A DNA stretch of 64,000 nt from CALCKU01 sp964534845 (GCA_964534845.1 CAZHPV010000007.1:1-64000); one strand, 5' to 3'. Shown: positions 1 through 8,754, counted from the stretch's first letter. The notes: generated by a model not told the origin, from the letters alone. Program-made: numbers and translations.

Positions 1-6
1 CTTCAT
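1..6 (-). CDS. First two codons of a minus-strand gene running off the window
   Basis: On the minus strand an ATG (positions 6 to 4) follows a G-rich AGAGGGGG stretch at a plausible ribosome-binding distance, so a gene may begin here and leave the window. Only Met-Lys is visible, so no product can be suggested. If real, the long AT-rich interval to position 499 is a divergent promoter region. Confidence 0.3.
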
Positions 7-499
7 AAGGACCCCCTCTAGTTCCAGTTTCCAAGTCTTTTATTGACTTTGTTAAGGCGACCCCTCAGGCCTTATGGCTCTCGATGCTTAAGCTAGAGTT
101 AACGTTGAAGAGCGAAATTCGTGAAATTTTCTCTTTTTGATAAAATTCAATAAAAACTACTTTAAATAGAAAAATATTAAATAAAAACTAATAGTTGGTG
201 ATGATTTCACAAATATACAACTTTAAATTTATTCTATTAGTGGCACACGTCACGGCTAATCTGTGTTCCAGGTTCGCCGATTAACCCAATTCAATTACGC
301 CGAGTAAGTCACTTTTCAGTGGCGCATAATGTCCTTGCTGAACGGCAAATTATACCCGCTAGCTATAACGTCATTGTGACGTCATCCGGCTGATAATTAA
401 TCTTAATTTTGCAACATGCCTCTTGCCCCGCTTGTCCTGAAAGCTATATAGCTCAATCATGAATGTTAGACACTTTACGCTAATTCAGGACCTCAGCGA
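7..499. other. AT-rich non-coding interval, probable divergent promoter region
   Basis: About 490 bases with no convincing coding sequence on either strand. Positions 113-240 are very rich in A and T. The only clear structure is a short inverted repeat at 368-382. The interval separates a possible minus-strand start at position 6 from the plus-strand hydrolase at 500. Confidence 0.5.
368..382. promoter_or_regulatory. Inverted repeat ACGTCA-ttg-TGACGT, possible operator
   Basis: Two perfect 6-base arms separated by three bases, about 120 bases upstream of the hydrolase start at 500 and inside the presumed divergent promoter region. This is the shape of a dimeric-regulator site, but no regulator can be named and an arm of this size can arise by chance. 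Confidence 0.25.
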
Positions 500-1411
500 A
501 TGAGTATTCCTTTTGTGCGAGATTTCGAATTTGAATATGGAAGCTGCACGCAGATTAGTCCCAATATTCAGAGGGTTATTGCCAATAACCCCGGACCGTT
601 TACATTTACCGGTACGGGCGTTTATATTATAGGCGATAAAAATGTTGCGGTCATAGACCCTGGCCCCATCACGCCAGACCATCAAAAGGCTCTTAAATCA
701 GCGCTGGCAGGCCGCCGGGTCAGCCATGTTTTTGTTACGCATCACCACATAGATCATTCGCCTATGGCAAAGCCCTTAGCCGCAGAGCATGGCTGTAAGG
801 TATATGGTTATGGCCGCCAATCAAAATCCCCGGAAGGCGGTGAAGTCAGAATGGAAGCCGGAGACGATTTGACTTTCAATCCCGACATCCAGATTAAATG
901 CGGCGATATCTTCGCCGGCGATGGCTGGACATTAGAAGCCATTCACACACCGGGGCATACCTCCAATCATATGTGTTTTGCCCTGAGCGAAGAAAACATT
1001 TTATTTAGCGGCGATCATATTATGGGATGGTCAACCAGTGTTGTAAGCCCTCCCGATGGTCACATGGGAGACTATCTTGATAGCCTCGAACGTATCTTAG
1101 AGCGAAAGTTTGCGCGTATCTGGCCAACACATGGCCCGGCCATTGAAGATGTCCAAACTTTCGTACAGGCCTATATTGACCACCGATATGGCCGCGAGGC
1201 CCAAATTTTAGATTGTCTAAACAAAGGCACACGGCAAATAAGTGAAATGGTCCCGTGCATTTACTCTGATATTGACAAACGGCTTTACCCGGCAGCGGCC
1301 CATAGTGTGCTGGCACATCTCATCCATATGGAAGAGACCGGGCGAATACGATCTGATGGTGTGGGAGGGCTTAAGTCTGATTACTTCCCTGTCAAGCAGG
1401 CTGCCCAATAA
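500..1411 (+). CDS. Metallo-beta-lactamase-fold hydrolase (LACTB2/glyoxalase II-like)
   Basis: A 303-residue hydrolase of the metallo-beta-lactamase superfamily, expected to bind two metal ions. The metal-ligand series is intact: HHHIDH at residues 81-86, HTPGHT at 149-154, a GDH at 171-173 and a late WPTHGP. The C-terminal third, past the last metal-binding histidine, resembles the winged-helix tail of LACTB2-like members. No signal peptide is seen, so it is probably cytoplasmic. The substrate cannot be inferred; relatives hydrolyse thioesters, RNA or lactones. It stands alone, convergent with the gene at 1419. The ATG at 500 lies behind a CAGGA-type ribosome-binding site. Confidence 0.85.
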   Translation: MSIPFVRDFEFEYGSCTQISPNIQRVIANNPGPFTFTGTGVYIIGDKNVAVIDPGPITPDHQKALKSALAGRRVSHVFVTHHHIDHSPMAKPLAAEHGCKVYGYGRQSKSPEGGEVRMEAGDDLTFNPDIQIKCGDIFAGDGWTLEAIHTPGHTSNHMCFALSEENILFSGDHIMGWSTSVVSPPDGHMGDYLDSLERILERKFARIWPTHGPAIEDVQTFVQAYIDHRYGREAQILDCLNKGTRQISEMVPCIYSDIDKRLYPAAAHSVLAHLIHMEETGRIRSDGVGGLKSDYFPVKQAAQ

Positions 1412-1418
1412 AGCCCGT

Positions 1419-1853
1419 TTATTGCGACGATAGGATGTAGATTATCGCGATAACGCCCATCAAGGCGGCTATGAATTTACCATCAATAATATCTCTGCTT
1501 TTTGCGCCCCAATCCGAACGTCGGGATTTATTACGATCTTTTGCCGTAGAGACATGCGATGACTGGATTTCGCGGTTTTGTTTCGCTTTCTTTAAAGCCC
1601 GCGCCACTTGTCCCGTCGAAGCCCGACCCCGTTTGCCGAATTCTATATCTTGGCCCGCATAATATTGTTTTGCATTTTGAAACGCCCCATTTTCTTGACC
1701 ATTTGTCCTGAATTGATCTTGATATGAATGTCGCTCCGGCGTGGTATCAGGGCGAGAGCTATTAGATTTTCGGGATTGTGGCGTCCCCGTTTTTTTTATC
1801 ACATTTGTGAAGATTATAAACAAGACAACACAAATAAAAAAGAAATCAAACAC
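1419..1853 (-). CDS. Hypothetical membrane protein, two terminal hydrophobic segments
   Basis: I do not recognise the family. The 144-residue product has a hydrophobic N-terminus (about residues 2-18), a long polar, basic, glutamine- and arginine-rich middle (about 20-120) and a hydrophobic C-terminal segment (about 126-142), suggesting a hairpin with both ends in the inner membrane. It ends 7 bases from the convergent hydrolase gene. It reads away from pdxH upstream on the same strand, with about 50 bases between them. Confidence 0.55.
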   Translation of the reverse strand: MFDFFFICVVLFIIFTNVIKKTGTPQSRKSNSSRPDTTPERHSYQDQFRTNGQENGAFQNAKQYYAGQDIEFGKRGRASTGQVARALKKAKQNREIQSSHVSTAKDRNKSRRSDWGAKSRDIIDGKFIAALMGVIAIIYILSSQ

Positions 1854-1901
1854 ATTACTCTCCGTCCGTTCACCCTAGCGGATTAAAGCCTTATCTCCAA
1901 A

Positions 1902-2576
1902 TTATGGATAGAGCCGTAGCTTTTGCCATCCATCAGATATCGTCTTACGGCTGAAAACCAGCCTATCATGCAAGCGAAAAGGCTGCGCACACCAAAATTC
2001 TATCTGTTGGGGCTTCACACGAAAACCGTGCCAATGCTGGGGCCTTGGGACGTCCTCATCTTTAAACTTCTGTTCTATGGTCTGAGTCGCTTCTATGAGG
2101 TTACGGCGCGTATTTAGAGGCTTTGATTGCTGAGAGGCCCAAGCCCCGATCTGTGATCCCCGGGAGCGATTGGCGAAATAGGCGTCTGATTGCGCATCAC
2201 TTACTTTTTCAACCGCGCCCCTTATCCGGACGGAACGCTCAAGTGATTTCCAGTGAAAACATAAGGCGGCGACGGAGTTGTCTGCAAGGTCTTGTCCCTT
2301 TTTGCTCCGGCCATTCGTATAAAAAACGAAACCATGTTTATCGACATCCTTAAGCAAAACAATCCGGACGTCAGGTAGACCGTCCTTATCAATAGTCGCC
2401 AAGGACATAGCATTAGGATCATTTATCTCTTCCGCCTTGGCAGCCATCATCCATTCATTAAAGAGTGCAAAGGGGTCTTCTTGCTTGAACATATGATCAC
2501 CCACGATATGGGTTTGAGCGTCACCAGCCTCATATTCAGATTGGCTCGGGCTTGGCGGTATAATGGATCCGGTCAT
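1902..2576 (-). CDS. pdxH: Pyridoxamine 5'-phosphate oxidase
   Basis: PdxH is the FMN-dependent oxidase that converts pyridoxine or pyridoxamine phosphate to pyridoxal phosphate, the last step of vitamin B6 synthesis and salvage. The 224-residue sequence has the family's N-terminal helix (DPFALFNEWMMAA), the core around SLATIDKDGLPDVRIVLLK, the NRSRGSQIGAWAS substrate loop and the conserved C-terminal WHGFRVKPQ...EFW...RLHDR series ending in RLYP. About 28 residues precede the usual start at DPFALF; the ATG at 2576 is kept because AGGAAG precedes it. It acts in the cytoplasm as a homodimer. Confidence 0.95.
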   Translation of the reverse strand: MTGSIIPPSPSQSEYEAGDAQTHIVGDHMFKQEDPFALFNEWMMAAKAEEINDPNAMSLATIDKDGLPDVRIVLLKDVDKHGFVFYTNGRSKKGQDLADNSVAALCFHWKSLERSVRIRGAVEKVSDAQSDAYFANRSRGSQIGAWASQQSKPLNTRRNLIEATQTIEQKFKDEDVPRPQHWHGFRVKPQQIEFWCAQPFRLHDRLVFSRKTISDGWQKLRLYP

Positions 2577-2730
2577 TGTCTTCCTATGGCAGATAATTTG
2601 AAACAGCTATAATCTATTCGCGTCGAAAAGTAAAAATTAACCATGTCTCTGAGTAGCTTATTAACCAATTTCCTCTTTATTTATCATGTATTAAGTATAA
2701 GCCCTCCGGCTTTTGGAGGTGGGACATTTT

Positions 2731-2946
2731 ATGACACGACAACAAGCCTTAATGACACTGGGCCTTAACATGGCGGCACGTGAGAGCGACATACGACAAG
2801 CATGGCGTAAAAAAGCAAAATTTTTTCACCCCGACAGCCCCTATGCTGATACACATGCGTTTCTGAGATCCAAAGACGCCTACGAAACCCTCATTCCGCC
2901 TACACCACAAATCTACCGCATTCGGGCACGGTCCCGCGCCGTATAA
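2731..2946 (+). CDS. Solo J-domain protein (71 residues)
   Basis: A tiny protein that is almost nothing but a J-domain. It has helix-II lysines (WRKKAKFF) followed by the invariant HPD at residues 33-35 and a helix III with SKDAYETL. J-domains stimulate the ATPase of DnaK/Hsp70 proteins. The usual Gly/Phe linker, zinc centre and substrate-binding domains are absent, and the remaining 20 residues are Arg/Pro-rich. The ATG at 2731 is chosen over the in-frame TTG at 2713 because a strong GGAGGTGGG sits directly before it. It is convergent with lptB. An atypical Hsp70 is encoded at 59885-61852, but a partnership is only speculation. Confidence 0.75.
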   Translation: MTRQQALMTLGLNMAARESDIRQAWRKKAKFFHPDSPYADTHAFLRSKDAYETLIPPTPQIYRIRARSRAV

Positions 2947-2954
2947 GGCCTCCG

Positions 2955-2970
2955 GGACGGTTTACCGTCC
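2955..2970. terminator. Short hairpin between convergent genes
   Basis: A perfect six-base-pair stem (GGACGG / CCGTCC) with a TTTA loop lies between the J-domain gene and the end of lptB. No T-run follows on either strand, so it is at best a weak or factor-dependent bidirectional terminator. Confidence 0.35.
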
Positions 2971-3001
2971 AGACCATCATCTCGTATAAACCCGTAAAAC
3001 C

Positions 3002-3769
3002 TTAAGCGTATTTTTCACCCAGATAGACGCGGCGTACATCTTTATTGGCGCGGATTTCTTCAGGCGTACCTTCAAACAGAGCTTCGCCTTGGAACAAGAT
3101 TGACGCCCGATCCACAATATCAAGAGTTTCGCGTACACGGTGATCAGTTATCAAAATACCAATATTGCGCTGCTTAAGGTAGCGCACTAATTCAGAAATA
3201 TCTGCAATCGCTATCGGGTCAATCCCTGTGAACGGTTCATCAAGTAAGATAAAGCTTGGACGCGACGCCAAAGCACGCGCGATTTCGACGCGGCGTCTTT
3301 CTCCCCCCGAGAGGGCCATAGCCGGACTTTTTTTAATATGGCCAATATTGAGCTCGTCCAATAAAGCATCGACATTATCATTCCACTTAGAACGGTCTTT
3401 CTCCGTGAGTTGCACGACCGCCTTGATATTTTCTTCAACCGTCAACCCCCTAAAAATGGATTGTTCCTGTGGCAGGTACCCAACGCCTAGTCTTGCCCGT
3501 TGATACATGGGCAAGTCTGTAATATTTTGACCATCAAGAGATATAGAGCCACGATCAGCTTCTATTAATCCCATTATCATGTAAAAACTTGTGGTCTTGC
3601 CGGCACCATTTGGCCCCATGAGAGCCACGATTTCTCCGCGTTGCACAGTCAGCGTAATATCTTTTACAACAACACGCCCCCGATAGGCTTTACCAATATT
3701 ATTCGCGGACAGGCCCGTTTGAGGGGGCACAAATGCCGGTGCAGGTTCCATAGCGTTTTTCTTAGCCAT
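3002..3769 (-). CDS. lptB: LPS export ABC transporter ATP-binding protein LptB
   Basis: LptB is the cytoplasmic ATPase that powers lipopolysaccharide extraction from the inner membrane by the LptB2FGC complex. The 255 residues contain Walker A (GPNGAGKT), the Q-loop region (YLPQEQSIF), the ABC signature (LSGGERRR), Walker B (FILLDEP) and the switch histidine (TDH), the typical LptB arrangement. It is the last gene of rnd-lptC-lptA-lptB, 16 bases after lptA. In many alphaproteobacteria rpoN follows; here a convergent J-domain gene lies beyond. Confidence 0.95.
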   Translation of the reverse strand: MAKKNAMEPAPAFVPPQTGLSANNIGKAYRGRVVVKDITLTVQRGEIVALMGPNGAGKTTSFYMIMGLIEADRGSISLDGQNITDLPMYQRARLGVGYLPQEQSIFRGLTVEENIKAVVQLTEKDRSKWNDNVDALLDELNIGHIKKSPAMALSGGERRRVEIARALASRPSFILLDEPFTGIDPIAIADISELVRYLKQRNIGILITDHRVRETLDIVDRASILFQGEALFEGTPEEIRANKDVRRVYLGEKYA

Positions 3770-3785
3770 ATACTTACACCCCGTA

Positions 3786-4361
3786 TCAGGAGGTAGAACT
3801 CCCGTTCCGGCTTTTTAAAATGGCTTTTACCCGTCCCGTTGAGCCGCATCTACGGCCCTTACAGGTTCCGACAATTCGGGCGCTATTAGTAGATAAATTA
3901 TAAATCAGACGATCCCCTGTTACGATATTATCTTCACCTTGCAGTAAAATAACATTGCCGGTGACGGTAAAAGAATCTGAAAGACTTTCGTAAACACCTC
4001 TATCTCCGCGCACTTCCTGCTGCGGTGTCAAATAGTAAAAATTTCCATCGGCAATCACGCGTTGAATATCGCCAACATCACCGCCTTGCGCCTGATCGGA
4101 GCTAAAAATCTGCATATTATCCGCTAGCACTCTAACTTCGCCCTGACGTACATCGACCTGCCCCCTAAGGGTTGTTAGCGTACCTTGGCTTTGAATTTCG
4201 TCAGCTGTCAGGTCTACGGGCGCATTCGAGTTTCCCGAAAATTGCGCCTGAACGGGCTGCGCCGCCATTACAGCGCAAGCCAGCAAAGCTAAAGCAGATT
4301 GGCCAAAACGAGTCTTTAAAGCGGTCATCATAGGCGATTTGTGCAATCTTTTGCGGGTCAT
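3786..4361 (-). CDS. lptA: LPS transport periplasmic protein LptA (OstA domain)
   Basis: LptA forms the periplasmic bridge along which lipopolysaccharide travels to the outer membrane. The 191-residue protein has a basic N-terminus, a hydrophobic signal sequence ending near AQPVQA, then the OstA beta-jellyroll repeats: VDLTADEIQSQG, LRGQVDVRQGEVRVLAD and GDRGVYESLSDSFTVTGNV. The ATG at 4361 begins one base after the lptC stop and is preferred over the in-frame TTG at 4382. Its C-terminal cysteine pair (TCKGRRC) matches the end of the preceding LptC-like protein (NCVGQGC), pointing to a duplication. Confidence 0.88.
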   Translation of the reverse strand: MTRKRLHKSPMMTALKTRFGQSALALLACAVMAAQPVQAQFSGNSNAPVDLTADEIQSQGTLTTLRGQVDVRQGEVRVLADNMQIFSSDQAQGGDVGDIQRVIADGNFYYLTPQQEVRGDRGVYESLSDSFTVTGNVILLQGEDNIVTGDRLIYNLSTNSARIVGTCKGRRCGSTGRVKAILKSRNGSSTS

Positions 4362-4362
4362 A

Positions 4363-5526
4363 TCAATTACTTTTTCTACCAAACCGAATAGTTGATCTAT
4401 TCTTGCAGCCCTGCCCTACACAATTACCATCAAAGCGAATAGTTTTAGAGCGCACATTATACGTCAACCGCTCAGTATTGGCGATATTACCCTGAGGTTG
4501 TTTAGCTTTAACATTACCCGTCACCGTAATTAATTCCGTATCACGCTGATAGACCCCGCGGTCACCGCGTACATCATTACCCGGCGAAATATAGATGAAT
4601 TTACCACGCGCATCTATTTTCGTCACAGCCCCTAACTGGATAGAATCTGTGGAGCCCGCCGGAGCTTCAGCCCGGTAGAGATACATGACATCCGAGAGAA
4701 TTTTTGAGTCGCCTTGACGCACATCGACATCGCCGGTCAATATAGTCAAACCGCCCTTATATGTCGCCTTATTAGCCTTAACAAAGATAGGCTTATCGCC
4801 GCCAAAACCAAAATCGCCAGCCGGCACGTCATTTGTGCCGCTCTCGGCCTGCGATGCGGTGTCTGGATCAAGCCGCCCCGTCATACCGTCATCGAAAATG
4901 AAAAGGCCATAATCATCGGTGATTTCAAAAGTTTCGCCCGTAACCTCCCCAAATGCGCCGTCACAGCTAATGGGTTTGCGTCCCTCAATGCGTTTATCAC
5001 CTGTATAAATACGGGCATGACTGGACTCGCAATGATACCCATCATCGGTTTGCAGATCCACACTCTCCTCGAGGTCGAGAACTTTCTTCACATCATCATA
5101 AGTACCCTTTTGCGATGTAATGATTGATGGCTCCACATTGCGTGCCCGAATAAAATTCAGAACCGGCATATCCAGATCGACCACGTCTTCATTATTAGTC
5201 AGTCGTGTCGCCGTTAGCGAGGTCAGTTTATAGGGCAGACCATCCTTGGTACGGCCAGAAAATTTAGGCTTGATCATTTTTACCGACTCGCCGGGAATAT
5301 CTTTGACGATAAAACTGGTTTTTTGAGAGGCAAATTGCCAAGCCAAGACCCCTATCAAGGCCGCCATCAAAATCATGAGCAAACCCCGCAATCGTCTAAT
5401 ATTACGGCTATGACGTCTGGCGGCTGCAAGCGTGAGCGTGCGCTTGGGTTCCCATAGTCCAAGACTCTCGCTTACCTTTGGTGAAGGCGTACCATGCGTG
5501 TTTGTAGGTCTGGCTGAGGCATCCAT
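4363..5526 (-). CDS. lptC: LptC with an extra C-terminal LptA/OstA-like domain
   Basis: LptC is the single-pass protein that hands lipopolysaccharide from LptB2FG to LptA. This version is 387 residues, about twice the usual length. It has a cytoplasmic N-terminus (1-45), a membrane segment (about 47-66), a LptC-like periplasmic domain (about 70-190) and an acidic linker. A second OstA-type domain follows (about 245-385) with the phrases VDVRQGDSKILSD and GDRGVYQRDTELITVTGNV that also occur in LptA. LptC alone or an LptC-LptA fusion are the possible descriptions; the second fits better. Confidence 0.85.
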   Translation of the reverse strand: MDASARPTNTHGTPSPKVSESLGLWEPKRTLTLAAARRHSRNIRRLRGLLMILMAALIGVLAWQFASQKTSFIVKDIPGESVKMIKPKFSGRTKDGLPYKLTSLTATRLTNNEDVVDLDMPVLNFIRARNVEPSIITSQKGTYDDVKKVLDLEESVDLQTDDGYHCESSHARIYTGDKRIEGRKPISCDGAFGEVTGETFEITDDYGLFIFDDGMTGRLDPDTASQAESGTNDVPAGDFGFGGDKPIFVKANKATYKGGLTILTGDVDVRQGDSKILSDVMYLYRAEAPAGSTDSIQLGAVTKIDARGKFIYISPGNDVRGDRGVYQRDTELITVTGNVKAKQPQGNIANTERLTYNVRSKTIRFDGNCVGQGCKNRSTIRFGRKSN

Positions 5527-5614
5527 GCGCCAGTCTATAGATTATTATGCCTTCAAACGCGATAAGTAATTTATGACAGCTCTGTAATAAATTCACCCAG
5601 ACGCAGTGAAAACT

Positions 5615-6244
5615 CTATGTCAAAGGACGTAGTGTGTGGGAGAAAATATCGACTTCTCCCCAGCCGCGTAAATCCAGTTCAGCGCGGGTTTGCAGAAAGT
5701 GAAAACAGGATTGCGCGAGATCAAATCTGTCTTCGCGTAAAAGCCGGGCCGTAAGGATGGTTTTAAGCTGGTGAAGATATAAAACATCGGACGCCGCGTA
5801 ATTTAACTGGGCTTCTGTTAATTCCTCACTAGCCCAATCCGAACTTTGTTGCTGTTTGGACAAATCCACGCTCAGGAGATCGCGGCAGACATCTTTTAGA
5901 CCATGCCTGTCAGTATAGGTACGCACAAGACCGGAGGCAATTTTTGTACAAAATATGGGCGACATATTTACACCCAAATCCCGTCGGATAATGGCAATAT
6001 CAAACCGGGCGTAATGAAAAATTTTCTCTATCGAAATATCGCTCAACAAGGCTTTCAGGTTCGGGCAGTCATAGCTATCGCGATCAGGTTGGACTATGTG
6101 GGCACTCCCGTCCCCGGACGAGAGTTGCACCAGACATAGTTTATCACGCACGAGCGACAGGCCCTGAGTTTCGGTATCCACTGCAACGGCACCTGAAAAT
6201 TTCAGGTCATCGGGCAAATCATTTTTATGGAAATAGACAGTCAT
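5615..6244 (-). CDS. rnd: Ribonuclease D family 3'-5' exonuclease
   Basis: A 209-residue DEDDy exonuclease. The first motif DTE is at residues 23-25, a central HYARFD block supplies the second, and the last is YAASDVLYLHQL with the tyrosine-x3-aspartate of the DEDDy type. It lacks the C-terminal HRDC domains of E. coli RNase D and so resembles the short alphaproteobacterial form found upstream of lptC. It probably trims tRNA 3' ends or degrades structured RNA. It heads the rnd-lptC-lptA-lptB string and diverges from ada. Confidence 0.88.
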   Translation of the reverse strand: MTVYFHKNDLPDDLKFSGAVAVDTETQGLSLVRDKLCLVQLSSGDGSAHIVQPDRDSYDCPNLKALLSDISIEKIFHYARFDIAIIRRDLGVNMSPIFCTKIASGLVRTYTDRHGLKDVCRDLLSVDLSKQQQSSDWASEELTEAQLNYAASDVLYLHQLKTILTARLLREDRFDLAQSCFHFLQTRAELDLRGWGEVDIFSHTLRPLT

Positions 6245-6355
6245 ATGTTTTCTTTTTTATCTTATTATCTTATTTAACTGAAACAAATAAACAGTATTAA
6301 AAAATGATGCCTGAATTTCGTCGGCAAACATATTTTGACTGTGCTACAAAACCAT

Positions 6356-7468
6356 ATGACTAAACTAACGCCCATAGTCTCGGTAACGGCTCCAAATCTT
6401 GTTTCTGATACCTTTTCTGAAACCGAGGCCACACTATATGATATTTTTTTTAATTCAACAGATTCGACGCATTTGCGTGATATCTTTATTGGCGTCAAAA
6501 CAACGGGTATTTTTTGCCGGAAGGGCTGTCCGGCTCGCAGACCGAAAGCCGAGAATTGTCTATTTTTTAAGACGGCTAAAACTGCGCTTGAATCGGGTTT
6601 TCGGGCCTGCAAGCGCTGTCATCCCTTGGGATTACCCGGTGAAGCCTCACAGCTCGTAAAAACCCTGATTGCCCTTATCGAATCCAATCCGGACCATCGC
6701 TGGAGCGAAACAGATTTGAAAAACCACGCCATTGACCCGTCGACCGCCAGACGGCAATTTAAAAAAAGGTTTGGCATGACCTTTACCCAATATGCGCGAG
6801 GGCGCAGGCTGGGGGCGGCGTCCAAAAATCTTAAGAAAGGAGACAGTGTGATTTCAGCTCAACTTAGCGCGGGTTATAATTCGGCTAGCGGATTTCGTCA
6901 GGCCTTTGCCCAGCGTTTTGGTCAGTCCCCGAACCATCTTGGTCAAGCGCCCTTATGGATTGAGTGGATTGACACACCGCTTGGACCGATGATCGCCATA
7001 TGCGATGAAGAAGCCCTTTACCTCTTGGAGTTCACAGTTCGCAAAAATCTTGACCGCCAAGTCACGCGACTTCAGAAAAGCTATAAGCGAGCTATTACGC
7101 CCGGACGCACAGACATTACCAGCCAGATCGAAACCGAGCTGAAAGCCTATTTTAACGGGACGCTTCAAACTTTTTCTACGCCCTTACACATGTCAGGGAC
7201 GCCATTTCAAAAACAGGTCTGGGAGGCCCTTTGCACTATTCCATATGGGACACAATGGAGCTATTCAGATTTAGCAGGAACTATTGGCAATAGCAAAGCC
7301 GTGCGCGCGGTCGCCAGCTCCAACGGTTCGAATGGACTGGCCCTGATTATCCCATGTCACCGCGTAATTGCCAAAGACGGCGGGTTGGGCGGTTATGCTG
7401 GCGGACTGGATAATAAGGCATGGCTGCTAGACCATGAGCGGCGGCACGTGCGGCACATAAAGGATTGA
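6356..7468 (+). CDS. ada: Bifunctional Ada: methyl-phosphotriester sensor, AraC activator and O6-alkylguanine methyltransferase
   Basis: Ada repairs alkylated DNA and, once methylated, activates the adaptive response. From the ATG at 6356 the 370 residues hold the N-terminal zinc domain with four cysteines (C54, C58, C85, C88), where C54 should accept methyl groups from phosphotriesters. Next come an AraC-type helix-turn-helix region (about 110-195), a methyltransferase N-domain and the active-site PCHRV near residue 334 with IPYGTQWSYSDLA before it. All the parts of full-length Ada are present. An in-frame TTG at 6335 would add seven residues. Confidence 0.92.
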   Translation: MTKLTPIVSVTAPNLVSDTFSETEATLYDIFFNSTDSTHLRDIFIGVKTTGIFCRKGCPARRPKAENCLFFKTAKTALESGFRACKRCHPLGLPGEASQLVKTLIALIESNPDHRWSETDLKNHAIDPSTARRQFKKRFGMTFTQYARGRRLGAASKNLKKGDSVISAQLSAGYNSASGFRQAFAQRFGQSPNHLGQAPLWIEWIDTPLGPMIAICDEEALYLLEFTVRKNLDRQVTRLQKSYKRAITPGRTDITSQIETELKAYFNGTLQTFSTPLHMSGTPFQKQVWEALCTIPYGTQWSYSDLAGTIGNSKAVRAVASSNGSNGLALIIPCHRVIAKDGGLGGYAGGLDNKAWLLDHERRHVRHIKD

Positions 7469-7596
7469 GCTTGGGATAAACATCTTGTGGCGACTTTGAC
7501 ATTAAAATTTGAACGCAAAACAAGAATTGCTATAAGTTTTGATGGACTATGTTATACTCTGATTGGCGGATGGTCCCCTTACTGACCGCACTACGC

Positions 7597-8091
7597 TTAC
7601 TCACGCGAATTCCAATAGTAACAGGCTCGCCCGTCTCGGTCACTCGATTGAATAAAGCCGCTTTTGACTGCGACTCGCCTTGATGCCTTATTGTCTTTGT
7701 CAATGCGTATTTCCAACCGTGTGATTCCATATGCTACAGTGATTTTACAGGCGATGGAGACGGCGCGCGTTGCGATTCCGCGACGCCGATAATCTGGATA
7801 TGTCCAATAAGAGAGGTGCGCGGTCTCCTTCGCCTTCGGACGGATTTCGCATCCGCCGACAAGACAGGCCGTGTCTATTGCCCGGACTGCATAGCTGTAT
7901 CGCGCGCCCAGTTTTTTGTCGCGTATCCAGCCCCGAATTACGCTCCGAGAATGCTCAAGCGAAGGCACAAAATCAGGCGGAAACTCGAACCGTTTTCTAT
8001 GCTCGAAATCATGATCTGCGGTAAACATCGCTGGCGCATCGGTGAGACAAAACTCATCTAAATAGACGACGCCGTCAGAATTAGGTTTCAT
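7597..8091 (-). CDS. GNAT-family N-acetyltransferase
   Basis: The 164-residue product has the acetyl-CoA-binding motif A of GNAT enzymes (YPDYRRRGIATRAVSIAC, about residues 110-127) and a downstream VAVKSGFIQ typical of the RimJ/RimL-like branch, which acetylates protein N-termini, amino acids or antibiotics. The substrate cannot be deduced. It has no operon partner: gapR is upstream on the same strand beyond a 200-base gap, and ada is convergent. Confidence 0.8.
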   Translation of the reverse strand: MKPNSDGVVYLDEFCLTDAPAMFTADHDFEHRKRFEFPPDFVPSLEHSRSVIRGWIRDKKLGARYSYAVRAIDTACLVGGCEIRPKAKETAHLSYWTYPDYRRRGIATRAVSIACKITVAYGITRLEIRIDKDNKASRRVAVKSGFIQSSDRDGRACYYWNSRE

Positions 8092-8222
8092 GATGGAATG
8101 GCACCAAACGCGAAAATTTGGCTTGGTATTTTAAAGACATGTATCGACATGAGCCAATTAATCGCGTTCCGCCTCTTTCAAGTTAGTTTAGGCTGGCTAA
8201 ATATACTTTAATGTCGGCGGTT

Positions 8223-8245
8223 TGTCGAGGTTTGCGAATTCGACA
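8223..8245. repeat. Hairpin-forming inverted repeat downstream of gapR
   Basis: TGTCGA and TCGACA arms with an 11-base interval lie in the gap between gapR and the acetyltransferase gene. There is no T-run, so a terminator role is uncertain. The rest of 8092-8300 shows no gene. Confidence 0.3.
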
Positions 8246-8300
8246 TCTCGCATTTTTGGGCTAGTTTAGGTCACTCCCTAACATCCGTCGTCCCCAATCC

Positions 8301-8585
8301 CTAAGCGTCCACCACTTCCATATAAAGCTCCAGGAGCGCTTCTTGCTCGGCGCGCTCAGACGCTTCTATCTTGCGAAGCGAGATCACCTTACGCACGGTC
8401 TTGGTATCAAAGCCAAACGTTTTGGCTTCGGCATAGACCTCGCGAATATCGGCCGCGAGTTCGGTTTTCTCAGCCTCTAATCGCTCAATACGGGCGATAA
8501 ATTGCTTTAATTTTTCACGCGTGGCTTGACCTAATTGCTCGGCACGCTCAGCCTCATTTAACATGGCCGCACTCCTTTTGCTCAT
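8301..8585 (-). CDS. gapR: GapR-type nucleoid-associated protein (DUF2312)
   Basis: The 94-residue protein matches the DUF2312 family: IARIERLEAEKTELAADI, then IREVYAEAKTFGFDTK and the basic TVRKVISLRK. In Caulobacter, GapR is an essential DNA-binding protein that tracks overtwisted DNA ahead of replication and transcription and stimulates topoisomerases; it clamps DNA as a coiled-coil tetramer. The length is close to the Caulobacter protein. It is monocistronic here. The family assignment is firm; the cellular role is inferred from the family. Confidence 0.88.
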   Translation of the reverse strand: MSKRSAAMLNEAERAEQLGQATREKLKQFIARIERLEAEKTELAADIREVYAEAKTFGFDTKTVRKVISLRKIEASERAEQEALLELYMEVVDA

Positions 8586-8754
8586 CTTATATGTTCATAG
8601 ACGTAAAACATGCACCCGCTTTCGCCAGAGAGCACGGCATATTATTTGTGGATAGAGTGCGATTAGCCTGTATTGACAGGCCCATTAAGTTTGCGCGAGA
8701 CTAAGCTGACATAAGTAGAAAAATAAAATGGCCTGTTTTAAGGCGGGGAAGACT

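Noticed and set aside
2637..2668. CtrA binding site upstream of the J-domain gene
   Set aside because: Two TTAACCA half-sites exist (2637 and 2661), but their 24-base spacing is not the 7-base consensus.
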